64,000 nt of DNA from contig CACWOH010000005.1 in the NCBI GenBank assembly GCA_902762435.1, positions 51,873 through 115,872 on the forward strand, given 5' to 3'. This DNA comes from an uncultured Bacteroidia bacterium (lineage in GTDB: Bacteria; Bacteroidota; Bacteroidia; Bacteroidales; UBA932). The position numbers were made by a program, and so were the translations under genes. Of this stretch, positions 1 to 9,144 are shown piece by piece (position 1 is the stretch's first letter; each line of letters opens with the position of its first letter). The notes under the pieces were generated by a model. It saw only the letters and a list, made by a program, of their open reading frames with translations. It was not told the origin of the DNA and searched no databases.

Positions 1-2
1 GC

Positions 3-413
3 GCGTGGTGCTTCCTGCTGGATGCCGACATGCCCGACGAGGAATATGAAGCGCTCCCGGCGCGGGGCCGGTATGCGACGTCGTCCCGGATCCGGCGCCA
101 GCTGGAGCAGGGACTCCGGCTGGGAGAGGGTTTGTGCGGCTATTACCTGGGGCTGAATTACATCTACGGCTTGCTGGGATTCGGGATTGACCTGTCGGAG
201 GCGGAACGCGTGCTGCGTAAGGGCGCGGCGCTTGGAAACGGGGACAGCTGCCTCCTGCTGGCTCGATTGCAGGAAAACCGGGAGGACAGTACGCCCGAGA
301 TGAAGGAGGAAGCCGCCAGGATGCGCCAGAAGGCGTACAATTACGGAATAGAAGACGCCCTGGAAGAGCCGGAACAGGACGAAGATGACGGCCGATGGGA
401 CGCTTATGTATAA
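3..413 (+). CDS. Sel1-like repeat protein, 5' end outside window
   Basis: The reading frame is open to the left edge, so the N-terminus is missing; an ATG at 30 is an internal methionine or an alternative start. The visible part has one clear Sel1/TPR-type repeat: a YLGLNYIYG helix, then DLSEAERVLRKGAALGN and a closing CLLLARL helix, the usual pattern of a solvent-exposed helical scaffold for protein contacts. The last 30 residues are acidic. Its stop lies inside the start region of the next gene (8-nt overlap with the ATG at 406), so it is translated as part of the large downstream cluster. It may serve as an adaptor in that cluster, which is inference from position. Confidence 0.72.
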   Translation, partial: AWCFLLDADMPDEEYEALPARGRYATSSRIRRQLEQGLRLGEGLCGYYLGLNYIYGLLGFGIDLSEAERVLRKGAALGNGDSCLLLARLQENREDSTPEMKEEAARMRQKAYNYGIEDALEEPEQDEDDGRWDAYV

Positions 414-1005
414 ATTCAGACGGAAAATGACGAACTTGGAAACCATTGTCGCGAATGTGGACAGCATGCGCAAAAATGCGCAGGAACAGGATTTCTATAA
501 GAATGTGCCCCTTGCGAACGACACCCTGAAGCTCCTGGAGGAGCTGGACGACCCGGACGAAGGTCCGCTGGGCAAGGCCTATGCCTGCAACGCCATACTC
601 CGCGAGTTGCCGGAGTACGACACGCCCCGCCTGGCCCTGAAACTGCTGCGCCGGGAGCTCTCCTGGCTGCAGGAATCGGACGAAAAGAGCGACTGGCTGC
701 ATGAGGATGAAGTCGAATCGGATATCGCGCGCCTTGAGGCGTATATCGATGTCGACGGGATTTCCATGGAGGAGTTCTGCAAGCAGTATGGCCGCCACCT
801 GCATTTCGACCCGGTGGAGCGGACTGCGAAGTGGGAGGAGATCTATTGCGACGTCGAAATAGCGTGCGCCAAGCGTCTGAAGGGCGTGCCGCGCGGCATG
901 GGCTATTGTTTCGGCTATTGGGCCGCCCGGAGCAACGTCCTGAAAGAATACGGGATCGACTGGAAGTCACCGGGCATCATGAACCCCAGAGTCATGTTTG
1001 ATTAG
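406..1005 (+). CDS. conserved hypothetical protein of the kinase/AAA cluster
   Basis: I do not recognise this family. The protein is about 199 residues, acidic and predicted mostly helical, with no signal peptide or membrane segment. The C-terminal third has a distinctive glycine/aromatic stretch (GVPRGMGYCFGYWAARSNVL) followed by GIDWKSPGIMNPRVMFD, which looks like a conserved core. The ATG at 406 overlaps the previous stop by 8 nt. An ATG at 427 (MTNLETIV) and one at 385 are also in frame, and 427 would give a more ordinary N-terminus, so the exact start is uncertain. Cytosolic partner of the neighbouring genes is the only role context supports. Confidence 0.7.
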   Translation: MYKFRRKMTNLETIVANVDSMRKNAQEQDFYKNVPLANDTLKLLEELDDPDEGPLGKAYACNAILRELPEYDTPRLALKLLRRELSWLQESDEKSDWLHEDEVESDIARLEAYIDVDGISMEEFCKQYGRHLHFDPVERTAKWEEIYCDVEIACAKRLKGVPRGMGYCFGYWAARSNVLKEYGIDWKSPGIMNPRVMFD

Positions 1006-1030
1006 GAGATAACCCATAATTGTATGTCAT

Positions 1031-1840
1031 ATGCAAACAAAGATTGATACTTTAGCTGCGATCTGCAAACTGGCGATAGCCTTTTGCAATACGGATGGAG
1101 AGGGAAGCGACTCGGAGACGAACATTCTCTATGATTTTCTGTCCGGATTTGAGGAAGTTACGCCGGAAATCGCTGACCAGGTTATTCAAATGGCGTTCGA
1201 AATGGAGGCCCGTGAAGCCTTTATCCGGACTTTATGTCTGGCAGAAGAAGACAAGGAGCGGGTAAGTAATTTCTTCGCCGACATCATCTGCGATGACGGG
1301 CAACTCACGCCGGAAGAGGAGGAGTACTATCATAGGGTTTGCGCGACTTGCGGGCTGCCCGATATCCTGGAGGAGCGCATCATTCGTGATGAGAGTCCGG
1401 AGGCTGCTCCGGCCGAAGTGGAAGATACAGAAATCTATCCGAGTTTCGTGGTCATCGACTTCCGGGGTAATGCGACCTATCGTTGGGTTGAACAGGAAGA
1501 TTGGGATACGCTCCGCGGCGAGATGTGTACCTGGATCCAGGCGAACCAGATTGAAGTCGTCCGCTACACCAAGCCGCTCAATGCCCTGTCGAAGAAATTG
1601 GAGCTCGTCGGGAAGCATCTGGTGTTCCTGACTTCCCGCAACGGCTTCACCGTGACGGTGGGCGACAATATGACGGCCACGCTCCTGTACGATGGGGGTT
1701 ATGAGCTCTTCGGCAATATCATCATTGCCCTGGAGACGGACGATGGATATGAGATTGAAGGCTTCAAGATGCAGTCCCACCTGGACAAGGCATTCTTTGC
1801 CGTGGATGAAGCCGTGGGCGGCCTGTTGAGTCTCAAATAA
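1031..1840 (+). CDS. TerB-like domain protein
   Basis: A 269-residue soluble protein. Residues about 5-120 have the TerB/DjlA-type helical pattern: two copies of an acidic loop after a hydrophobic helix (NTDGEGSDSE near residue 22 and DDGQLTPEEEEYY near 88). In TerB this acidic region binds metal or membrane surfaces. Residues 135-269 form a separate beta-rich domain (PSFVVIDFRGNATYRWVEQ onward) that I do not recognise. TerB-fold proteins are known in Ter-type stress clusters that also carry kinases and PP2C phosphatases, and both occur downstream here. The TerB assignment is by pattern rather than by exact motif and is moderate. Only 3 nt separate it from the next gene. Confidence 0.68.
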   Translation: MQTKIDTLAAICKLAIAFCNTDGEGSDSETNILYDFLSGFEEVTPEIADQVIQMAFEMEAREAFIRTLCLAEEDKERVSNFFADIICDDGQLTPEEEEYYHRVCATCGLPDILEERIIRDESPEAAPAEVEDTEIYPSFVVIDFRGNATYRWVEQEDWDTLRGEMCTWIQANQIEVVRYTKPLNALSKKLELVGKHLVFLTSRNGFTVTVGDNMTATLLYDGGYELFGNIIIALETDDGYEIEGFKMQSHLDKAFFAVDEAVGGLLSLK

Positions 1841-1843
1841 AGT

Positions 1844-2680
1844 ATGATGGGCGAAAACGTACGTGTCCGCGAACGTGTCGAGACCCAGACGGCGGTCGAG
1901 ACCGAGACCCGGGAAAAGGAATCCACGGGCAGGTGCCCGCATTGCAGTGCCGATGTGGGGCCGGATTATGAGATCTGCCCTGTGTGCGGGTGGAAGATGG
2001 TGGATTACTGCACCTTCTGCGGAGCGCCGATGCTCCCCGACGATGTGGACTGTCCCGAATGCGGCATGCCGGCAGACGGTGTGCTTTGTCCTACTTGCAA
2101 CATCCTCAATTTCAGGTGTTTCTGTCGACAGTGCGGACAGCCGCTCTCCCGCGCGGCCCGGCATGCTGTGGAGAAGGCCCGGCAGGATCCGAAGGTGAAG
2201 GAGTCGGCGCGGCTGTTGACGCGCATCGCCGAACTGGAAGCGGAACTGGCGGGCGACCTGCCGGGAAATGAGGGAGCGGATGAGCCCGCTGAACCCACGG
2301 AAGGGGAGTTGCGACTGCGTGAATTGATGTCCCACATGGGCTTCTCGTTCACCGAACAGCCTAAAGCGACCCGGCGAAGCATGGGACGCAGCCGGGAGGC
2401 CGTGATGGAAGAGTACCAGCGGGCGGTCGAAGAAGCGAATCAAGTGCTGGAAAGCATGCTTCCTCCTGCCGGCTCCACGCCGCAGGAGCAGCGCAATTAC
2501 TACACGGCCCGCAAGGTGGCCGTGACGGAATTGATGGAGGTGACGGGCCTGGTGGGCTGGATTTGCAACTGGTGCCATTGTTTCCATGAGCATCCCTCTC
2601 AGTGCTACCGGCCGTGGCTGGGCGGTACCTGGCAATACGGCACGACCCAGAAAGTAGTTACCACGTACAAAAAAGTATAA
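1844..2680 (+). CDS. multi-zinc-ribbon protein
   Basis: A 278-residue protein whose N-terminal part (about residues 30-100) has six CxxC knuckles in tandem (CPHC, CPVC, CTFC, CPEC, CPTC, CRQC), enough for three double-knuckle zinc ribbons. A charged helical middle follows (ARLLTRIAELEAELAG and flanking residues), then a C-terminal Cys/His patch (CNWCHCFHEH with a later Cys) that may bind another metal. There is no membrane segment. Zinc ribbons of this type usually mediate protein contacts or nucleic-acid binding. The two proteins encoded further along (AAA+ and FHA) also begin with short zinc ribbons, so a shared docking mode is plausible. Two ATGs in a row (1844, 1847) make the start uncertain by one codon. 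Confidence 0.8.
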   Translation: MMGENVRVRERVETQTAVETETREKESTGRCPHCSADVGPDYEICPVCGWKMVDYCTFCGAPMLPDDVDCPECGMPADGVLCPTCNILNFRCFCRQCGQPLSRAARHAVEKARQDPKVKESARLLTRIAELEAELAGDLPGNEGADEPAEPTEGELRLRELMSHMGFSFTEQPKATRRSMGRSREAVMEEYQRAVEEANQVLESMLPPAGSTPQEQRNYYTARKVAVTELMEVTGLVGWICNWCHCFHEHPSQCYRPWLGGTWQYGTTQKVVTTYKKV

Positions 2681-2683
2681 AAC

Positions 2684-5600
2684 ATGGCTGAACAGGACAA
2701 CAACTTGACGCCTCAGAAAACGGCTGTAGCCCCTCAGAAAACAGCGACCGCTCCTCAAAAGACCGCTGTCTTTTCCCAAAAAACAGCGGTGTTTCCCCAA
2801 AAGACTGCGGCCGCTCCGCAGAAAACGGCTGCGGCACCGCAGTCGACTGCTGCAGCGCCGCATGTGCCCGGCATGGCCGCTACCTCCGGTGGCGGCACCT
2901 ATGCTTCGGGAGAAACTGTAAAAGTCGGCGGCAACAGCTATACCGTAGAGAAACTGATGGGCAGCGGGTCGGAAGGCGACATTTATATCGTTTCCGCTCA
3001 CAAGCGGAAATATGCGCTCAAGTTGTGTCACCCCGGGTTCCATACCAATGTCAAGGTCATGCCCGCCATGCAGAAGTTGAACGGGCAGGGCTACATCTCC
3101 GATATCGTGGATTACGGCGATGATTTTGAACTTCTGGAATACATCCCTGGCGGCAATGCCGCGTCAGCGGGGTTGAAGGGAAATGCCGAAGCCATCCTGA
3201 TCATTGCGGCCAAGACCGCCATGTCCTTGTCCATGATCCATCAGGCCGGCGTCCTCCATAAGGATGTGAAACCGGCCAATATCCTTATCAAGGACAGCCA
3301 GATTTGGGACTGCGTCCTGTGTGATTTCGGCATCGCCGATAAGATCGATGTGGACGGCAGTTGTGTGACCAAGCAGTTCCGAACCCCTATTTATGCGGCC
3401 CCGGAAGTCTATACGACGACCGTCACGCTCCCGGATGGCAACTATACGGAGTTGACCTCCAAGGCGGATTTCTTCTCGCTGGGCATGACCATCCTGTCCT
3501 TGTGGATGGGTGAGGAAGTGTTCGAGGCAAACGAGCCGGCCATGGCGATTGACAAGGTGAAAGGGCGGATTGCCGTCCCGGCGGACATGCCGGATCCGCT
3601 TGCCAGGATCTGCCGGGGCCTGCTCATCAAGAACCCCGCCAAGCGCTGGGACTACGATGAGATCCTGCGAACCGTTAAGGGCGAGGACGTCCCGGTGGAA
3701 GAAGATGAGATCATCGAGGACCTCGGCATTACCTTCAATGCCTCCCAGCATCTGATGGCCAATACGCCGGAGGAACTGGCTCAATGTATGGTCGAGGATC
3801 AGGACCTGGCCGTCAAGTACCTCTATCGCGGTCAGGTCGAGAAGTGGCTCAAACCCTATCCGGAACTGGCCCTCGAGATCCAGGATATTGTGGAAACACG
3901 TTATCCTCAGGATCAGCAGATGGGCCTGTATGCAGCCGTCTATCTGTTGGATCCGACCTGGCCGCTCCAGCTGGTCGGCATCAATCGCGAAACAGGGGAG
4001 GGGGAGGAGCTTTCTGCCGTTACGATTAAGGATATCAGCAATTTCTGTCATCGTGCCATTCCGGATTCAGTTACGGCCAGTATGTTGTCTTCCGATGTTT
4101 TCGTGGAGTGGGTTCGTGCCCGCAACAAGACGCTGGCTGCGTCTTTGCCGGCCGAGAACGGGCAGACATCCTGCTATATGCTGCGTGTGCAGACGATTGA
4201 TCCGCTCTCGGATATCAATCTGCGCAACGACTCCGACGACCCCGACTACGCGATGACCCAGGAAGGGATCGGGCGTTTCCTGAACAAGGTGTACACCATT
4301 TTCTGGTCCCACTGCGAAGGCGATCCATCCAAGATCGACGAGGTGTGGAATCGCCCGGAACACGCTCCGATGAACCGTATGATTCCCACAGCGGTCGTAG
4401 CGAACACCGCTGCCTGCTTCTTTATGCCGGATGAGTACCACTACCTGACGGATTTTATGGCCACCAAGGGCCAGCGCTTCCAGCAGCAACGCTCCTGGGT
4501 CATGTACTGCACCGATTGGAACAGCGACGATAATCGCCGGAAAGCCGGGCCGAAAGACGCGGACTTCCAAGCGCAGGCCAGCTGGATGAAGGTGATCAAG
4601 GGTTTCGGCGTCACGCCGGAATACGAATTGGTGGATGTCGCCGAGAAGGTAACGACGCGGGATGAGCTCTTTTCCCACAAAAAGAAGGAGCTGGCCCATG
4701 AATTCTACCATCGGGGCCTGGCCGGCTGGCTCGCCGTGCAGCATCAGGAGAATCCCGATGCGGACCTTTCGGAAGAGTACGCCTACGAAGATCTGCTCCT
4801 GGATTATTTGGATGACATTGAGGAAATCGACGACAAGGCAATGCCCGTGGAGCGCTTCTACAAGGCACAGGGCGAAGCGGACGATATTCTTTCCTCTGGC
4901 AAGGCCCGCATTCGCGGCCTCAGCGTCCGAAGTATGTTGCAGCATGTGTTAACCATCGTCTTTGCGATCCTGCCCGCCATCGTTCTGCTGGGCATGCTGA
5001 TCTTCTCCATTATTGACAACCCGGTCTTGGACACCTCCGGCATGCGGCTGGAACGCTTCTTCTGGCCGGTCGGCCTGATTGTGGCCGCCATCCTGTTCTT
5101 CGCTTTTGACAGCGAAGGATGCCTGATTCCATTAATCGGCGGAGCCATCGGTGCGGTCCTCGTCTTCCTGCTGGTCAAGTTCCTGGGTGCTTATATCCTG
5201 TATCTCTACGCTTTGATCGTGCTGGGCGCCCTGGTCTTCTTCAGCATCAAGACCATCTTTTTCCACAGCCAGTTCGCCCGGGACGCCCGGCGCTTCAACA
5301 AGCCGGGATTCGAAGAAAGGGTCCTGGAGCCGCTTTACTACGCCTTCAGTGACGAGACGAGATTCGACTCCTCCCTCAATGGTACGTTCGACGAATTCAA
5401 GATGGGCGCCTGGAAGAGCGATCTGAAGACGCGTCGCATCCACATGCTGATTTTCATCGGCGTCACCTGGGCGCTGGTTGCTTTCAGCCTGCTAATCCCC
5501 AAGAGCGAGCGCTTTGAGCGCTTCTCCGTTCCGTTCATCGAAAAGATCCTGCCGGCCCGGCAGGCGCCTGTCCAGCCGGACTTGCTGGAATTCGAAAGCC

Positions 5601-5839
5601 TGGAGCCCGGCAGCAGGGGAGAAGATGTCCTGGCGCTGCAGCGCTATCTCAAGGAGACCGGCTATCTGCGGGGGGCCGTGGACGGCGATTATGGCCGCGG
5701 AACGCAGGCGGCGGTGTCCGCGTTCCAGAAAGCCAATGGCCTGGAGGCGACGGGGCATGCTGACAAGGAAACGATACAAACCATCAACCGGCTGGCCGCC
5801 GAGGCTGCCCGGGAGGCTGAACAACAAAACAAGGAATAG
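2684..5839 (+). CDS. membrane Ser/Thr protein kinase with peptidoglycan-binding domain
   Basis: A 1051-residue Hanks-type kinase. After a seven-fold PQKTA repeat (residues 10-58), the kinase domain (about 80-335) has a glycine loop GSGSEGD, the ATP-anchoring lysine K113 (YALKL), the catalytic loop HKDVKPAN (D194) and DFG at D214. A long middle domain (340-750) is unknown. Five hydrophobic segments follow (about 755-777, 787-806, 812-834, 836-856, 923-942). The last 80 residues are a PG_binding_1 domain (GSRGEDVLALQRYLKETGYL). An odd number of spans puts kinase and wall-binding domain on opposite faces, so the kinase may report on peptidoglycan; that topology is inferred. AAA+, FHA and PP2C genes follow directly, with a 2-nt gap to the first. 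Confidence 0.9.
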   Translation: MAEQDNNLTPQKTAVAPQKTATAPQKTAVFSQKTAVFPQKTAAAPQKTAAAPQSTAAAPHVPGMAATSGGGTYASGETVKVGGNSYTVEKLMGSGSEGDIYIVSAHKRKYALKLCHPGFHTNVKVMPAMQKLNGQGYISDIVDYGDDFELLEYIPGGNAASAGLKGNAEAILIIAAKTAMSLSMIHQAGVLHKDVKPANILIKDSQIWDCVLCDFGIADKIDVDGSCVTKQFRTPIYAAPEVYTTTVTLPDGNYTELTSKADFFSLGMTILSLWMGEEVFEANEPAMAIDKVKGRIAVPADMPDPLARICRGLLIKNPAKRWDYDEILRTVKGEDVPVEEDEIIEDLGITFNASQHLMANTPEELAQCMVEDQDLAVKYLYRGQVEKWLKPYPELALEIQDIVETRYPQDQQMGLYAAVYLLDPTWPLQLVGINRETGEGEELSAVTIKDISNFCHRAIPDSVTASMLSSDVFVEWVRARNKTLAASLPAENGQTSCYMLRVQTIDPLSDINLRNDSDDPDYAMTQEGIGRFLNKVYTIFWSHCEGDPSKIDEVWNRPEHAPMNRMIPTAVVANTAACFFMPDEYHYLTDFMATKGQRFQQQRSWVMYCTDWNSDDNRRKAGPKDADFQAQASWMKVIKGFGVTPEYELVDVAEKVTTRDELFSHKKKELAHEFYHRGLAGWLAVQHQENPDADLSEEYAYEDLLLDYLDDIEEIDDKAMPVERFYKAQGEADDILSSGKARIRGLSVRSMLQHVLTIVFAILPAIVLLGMLIFSIIDNPVLDTSGMRLERFFWPVGLIVAAILFFAFDSEGCLIPLIGGAIGAVLVFLLVKFLGAYILYLYALIVLGALVFFSIKTIFFHSQFARDARRFNKPGFEERVLEPLYYAFSDETRFDSSLNGTFDEFKMGAWKSDLKTRRIHMLIFIGVTWALVAFSLLIPKSERFERFSVPFIEKILPARQAPVQPDLLEFESLEPGSRGEDVLALQRYLKETGYLRGAVDGDYGRGTQAAVSAFQKANGLEATGHADKETIQTINRLAAEAAREAEQQNKE
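2711..2857 (+). repeat. heptad repeat PQKTAxx coding for seven evenly spaced threonines
   Basis: Seven consecutive 21-bp units encode PQKTAVA-like heptads. Threonines fall at residues 13, 20, 27, 34, 41, 48 and 55 of the kinase. Codon use varies among copies, so the repeat is not a recent slippage product. The segment is proline-rich, lies on the kinase side of the membrane and precedes the catalytic domain. It is a candidate phospho-acceptor tail for the FHA protein encoded downstream. Confidence 0.85.
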
Positions 5840-5841
5840 TC

Positions 5842-8800
5842 ATGGTCTGTAAACAATGCGGGAAAGATAACCGTCCGGAAGCGAAATACTGTCGCTTCTG
5901 CGGCGAGCGGTTGGAGGTAAAAGCGTCCTCCCAGAAGGGCCTGATCGGCAAGGACAACATCGTCCCTTTGCTGGAGGAACTCGACCGGAAACTCATCGTG
6001 GCCCAGCGCTTTGCCAGCAATGGCACGAAGATCGGCATGGACTGCCTCGTCCTGGGAGACAGTGGAACCGGCAAGACTTTCGTCGCGGACATCATCACCC
6101 GCAAGATGATGGATGCCGGAATCGTGAAGGTGCCGCCGAAGAAGGTTGACGCCGCTGACTGGGGCGATTTCTGCAAGGAGTTTGACAAGAATGTCGCGGC
6201 GCTCAAGGATGGTATCCTGCTGATTACCAACGCACAGAAGCTCCTGCCTACGGACAAGGCTTCGAATGTAAATCAGTTGGACAAGCTCTTCACGCGCATG
6301 CGTGGAACGGAAGGCGCTCCAATAGTGGTCCTGTGCGGCCTGCTGAACGAGATGAGCAGATTCCTGGAGAATAACAAGGATGTTGCTCGCCTTTTCGAGC
6401 TGGAGTTCAACCTGACGGCCTTCTGCACGCCGGAGCTGACGGAGCTCACTTTGTCTATCCTTAAGGAAACATATAAATTGGACGCCTCGGAGGGGCTTCC
6501 TGACATCCTTGCGAGCCATTTCCAGTGGTTTATGCGTCAGCCGGATCTGAGTCATCTCAACGGCCACCTGGCCGAGAAGGTCGCGGAGAACCTCTCCGTC
6601 AAGGCGGCCCTGCGCGGCAGGAATACCGTGACGGAAGAAGATGTCCCTGCCGGTGAGCGTTTTACGCCCAAGTCAGAAGAGGAAATCCTGGCTGAACTGA
6701 ACAACTACATCGGTCTGCAAAGCGTCAAGGATAAGATTCTCGAAATTGTCCGGAATGTGAAGACCCGCAAGAAAAATGGTGTGAAGGCCAATAGCCTGCT
6801 CACGGACCACTATCTCTTCACCGGCAATCCGGGGACCGGCAAGACCACTTTCGCCCGCAAGTTCGGCGAAGTGCTCGGCACGATCGGCGCCCTGCCCACG
6901 GGACAGTTCGTGGAAGTGTCCGCCAAGGATTTCATCGGGCAGGTGGTCGGGGACACGGAGGCGAACGTGAAGCGTTATGTCAACAAGGCCATCGGCGGCG
7001 TGCTTTTCATCGATGAGGCCTATGCACTCACCCAGGGTACCTCGGCCGGCGACGGCGGCAGTTTCGGCATGGACGCCATCAATACGCTGCTTACCCTGCT
7101 GGAAAACCGGCGTGGCGAATTCGTTTGCATCATGGCGGGTTATACCAAGGAGATGAACGAGTTCGTGCGCAAGAATCCCGGCATCCCGTCCCGCTGCAAC
7201 GTGACCATCGAATTCCCGGACTACAACGCTCGCGAGCTGGAGCAGGTCTTCCGTATGCAGCTCCTCCGAAACGATGAGAAAGTGGAATATACCTTGGACG
7301 CTACGGCGGAAGAGATGCTCCCCAAGGTCTTCGACCGCATGTATGCCAGACGCATTGACACCTTCGGTAACGCCCGCGCGGTGCGAAACCTGTTCTCTGA
7401 GGCCGTAGGACGCCACAATGCCCGCGGCTGCGGAGACAATATTCTCAGCTATTCCGATATCGTGGGCGAGGAAATGACCGGCGAGATCTCCGTTGAGGAC
7501 ATCATGAAGGAGCTGGACGGCCTGGTGGGTATGAAGTCCGTCAAGGACGCGATCCGCCGCATCGCCAACGAAATGGCCGTCCAGAAACGACTCATTGAGC
7601 TGGGCGAAAGCGCAGAGGGCCTCACCAAGTTCAATTTCGTGCTGACCGGCAATCCCGGCACCGGCAAGACCACGGTGGCTCGCCTGCTGGGCAAGATCTT
7701 TAAGGCGATGGGGATTCTCTCTACCGACCGGGTCACTGAAAAGACCCCCAAGTCCATCCTCTCCCAGTACCAGAACCAGAGTGCGCAGAACATGAACGAC
7801 GCCATCACGGAAGCCATGGGCGGCGTGCTCTTCCTGGATGAAGCCTACGACATCGATCCGAAGGATGCTGCCGGCCAGAGTGTCAGCAGGGAGGGCAATG
7901 AAGCCATCCAGGCCTTGCTGACCCGCATGGAGAACGAGGCTGGCAAGTTTGTTGTGGTTTGCGCCGGTTACCCCAAGGAGATGGAAGACTTCATGAATTC
8001 CAACCCCGGCCTGCGAAGCCGTTTCTCGCATTTCATCCACATTGACGACTACTCGGCCGACGAACTGCTGGAAATCTTCGAGCGCGCCGCCAAGGGCAAG
8101 AGTTACAACTTTACGCTTGCCAACGATGAAGTGCGCGCACGCGTGCTCCGCATGTTCCAGAACATGGTGGCCATGAAGGACGCGAAATTCGGCAATGCCC
8201 GGGAGGCCATGAAAAAGCTGGCGGAGACCAAAACGAATATCTACAACCGTATCAAGGCGCTCCCGCAGGACCAGTGGACGCCGGAGAACATCCATTCGGT
8301 GTTCCTGGAGGATGTCCCTTACGAGGAGCCCAAGAAGATCTCCGTGGACGAGTGCCTGGAGGAACTCAACAAACTTATCGGCCTGGAGGGCGTGAAGTCC
8401 TCGCTCACCAAGCTGGCGCACACCATCAACAACGAGATCGAGAGCGCCCGGCTGGAGAACCGCCGTCCGGAGATCCCGCTGGGACATTATCTGTTCCTAG
8501 GCAATCCCGGCACCGGCAAAACCACGGTGGCGCGTCTGATGGGCAAGATCCTGTATTCCATGGGCGCCCTGCCGAGCCCTTATGTCAAGGAAGTGGGGAA
8601 GGCCGACCTGGTCGGCCGTTTCGTCGGCGACACGGAGGCAATCACTTCGCATGTGATCGACTCGGCCATGGGCGGCATTCTGTTCATCGACGAGGCCTAC
8701 CAACTGATGACCGACCAGTTCGGGCAGGCGGCGCTGGAGACGCTCCTGACCCGCTTGGAGAACGACCGGGGCAAGTTCGTCTGCATCGCCGCGGGCTATT

Positions 8801-9144
8801 CTCACGAGATGCAGGCCTTCATCAACGGCAACAGCGGTATTCCGTCGCGCTTCCCTCAGCGGAACTGGATCACCTTCGAAGATTACGATCCGGAAGAGCT
8901 CTTCCAGATTTTCATGATCTATGCCTGCAAGGGCGGATACACCCTCGATCCGATGGCGGAAACCGCCGTGCAGGCCAAATTCACGATGATGTACAAGGAC
9001 CGCGGACGGACTTTCGGCAACGGACGCGAAGCCCGCAACCTCTTCGACGAGGTCAAGAGCAATCTGGCGGCCCGTTTGGCCGACGATGGGCAGACGCATA
9101 CCCCGGAAGAACGTAAAACCATAATGATGGAGGACGTGATATGA
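5842..9144 (+). CDS. four-module AAA+ ATPase of the CbxX/CfqX type with N-terminal zinc ribbon
   Basis: An 1100-residue protein. Residues 1-25 are a zinc ribbon (C3, C6, C17, C20). Four AAA+ modules follow. Module 1 has a P-loop near residue 73 (GDSGTGKT) but a poor Walker B (ILLITNAQK), so it may be inactive. Modules 2, 3 and 4 have P-loops at about 328, 603 and 887 (GNPGTGKTT) and good Walker B motifs (GGVLFIDEAY, GGVLFLDEAY, GGILFIDEAY). This is the CbxX/CfqX family, which includes the rubisco activase CbbX and the ATPase module of type VII secretion EccA. Such proteins remodel or thread other proteins. Four modules in one chain could form most of a ring. Its final ATGA overlaps the FHA gene. 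Confidence 0.9.
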   Translation: MVCKQCGKDNRPEAKYCRFCGERLEVKASSQKGLIGKDNIVPLLEELDRKLIVAQRFASNGTKIGMDCLVLGDSGTGKTFVADIITRKMMDAGIVKVPPKKVDAADWGDFCKEFDKNVAALKDGILLITNAQKLLPTDKASNVNQLDKLFTRMRGTEGAPIVVLCGLLNEMSRFLENNKDVARLFELEFNLTAFCTPELTELTLSILKETYKLDASEGLPDILASHFQWFMRQPDLSHLNGHLAEKVAENLSVKAALRGRNTVTEEDVPAGERFTPKSEEEILAELNNYIGLQSVKDKILEIVRNVKTRKKNGVKANSLLTDHYLFTGNPGTGKTTFARKFGEVLGTIGALPTGQFVEVSAKDFIGQVVGDTEANVKRYVNKAIGGVLFIDEAYALTQGTSAGDGGSFGMDAINTLLTLLENRRGEFVCIMAGYTKEMNEFVRKNPGIPSRCNVTIEFPDYNARELEQVFRMQLLRNDEKVEYTLDATAEEMLPKVFDRMYARRIDTFGNARAVRNLFSEAVGRHNARGCGDNILSYSDIVGEEMTGEISVEDIMKELDGLVGMKSVKDAIRRIANEMAVQKRLIELGESAEGLTKFNFVLTGNPGTGKTTVARLLGKIFKAMGILSTDRVTEKTPKSILSQYQNQSAQNMNDAITEAMGGVLFLDEAYDIDPKDAAGQSVSREGNEAIQALLTRMENEAGKFVVVCAGYPKEMEDFMNSNPGLRSRFSHFIHIDDYSADELLEIFERAAKGKSYNFTLANDEVRARVLRMFQNMVAMKDAKFGNAREAMKKLAETKTNIYNRIKALPQDQWTPENIHSVFLEDVPYEEPKKISVDECLEELNKLIGLEGVKSSLTKLAHTINNEIESARLENRRPEIPLGHYLFLGNPGTGKTTVARLMGKILYSMGALPSPYVKEVGKADLVGRFVGDTEAITSHVIDSAMGGILFIDEAYQLMTDQFGQAALETLLTRLENDRGKFVCIAAGYSHEMQAFINGNSGIPSRFPQRNWITFEDYDPEELFQIFMIYACKGGYTLDPMAETAVQAKFTMMYKDRGRTFGNGREARNLFDEVKSNLAARLADDGQTHTPEERKTIMMEDVI

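Noticed and set aside
416-3043. Long minus-strand open frames opposite the first signalling genes
   Set aside because: They are high-GC shadows of well-supported plus-strand genes and show no domain, signal peptide or start context.
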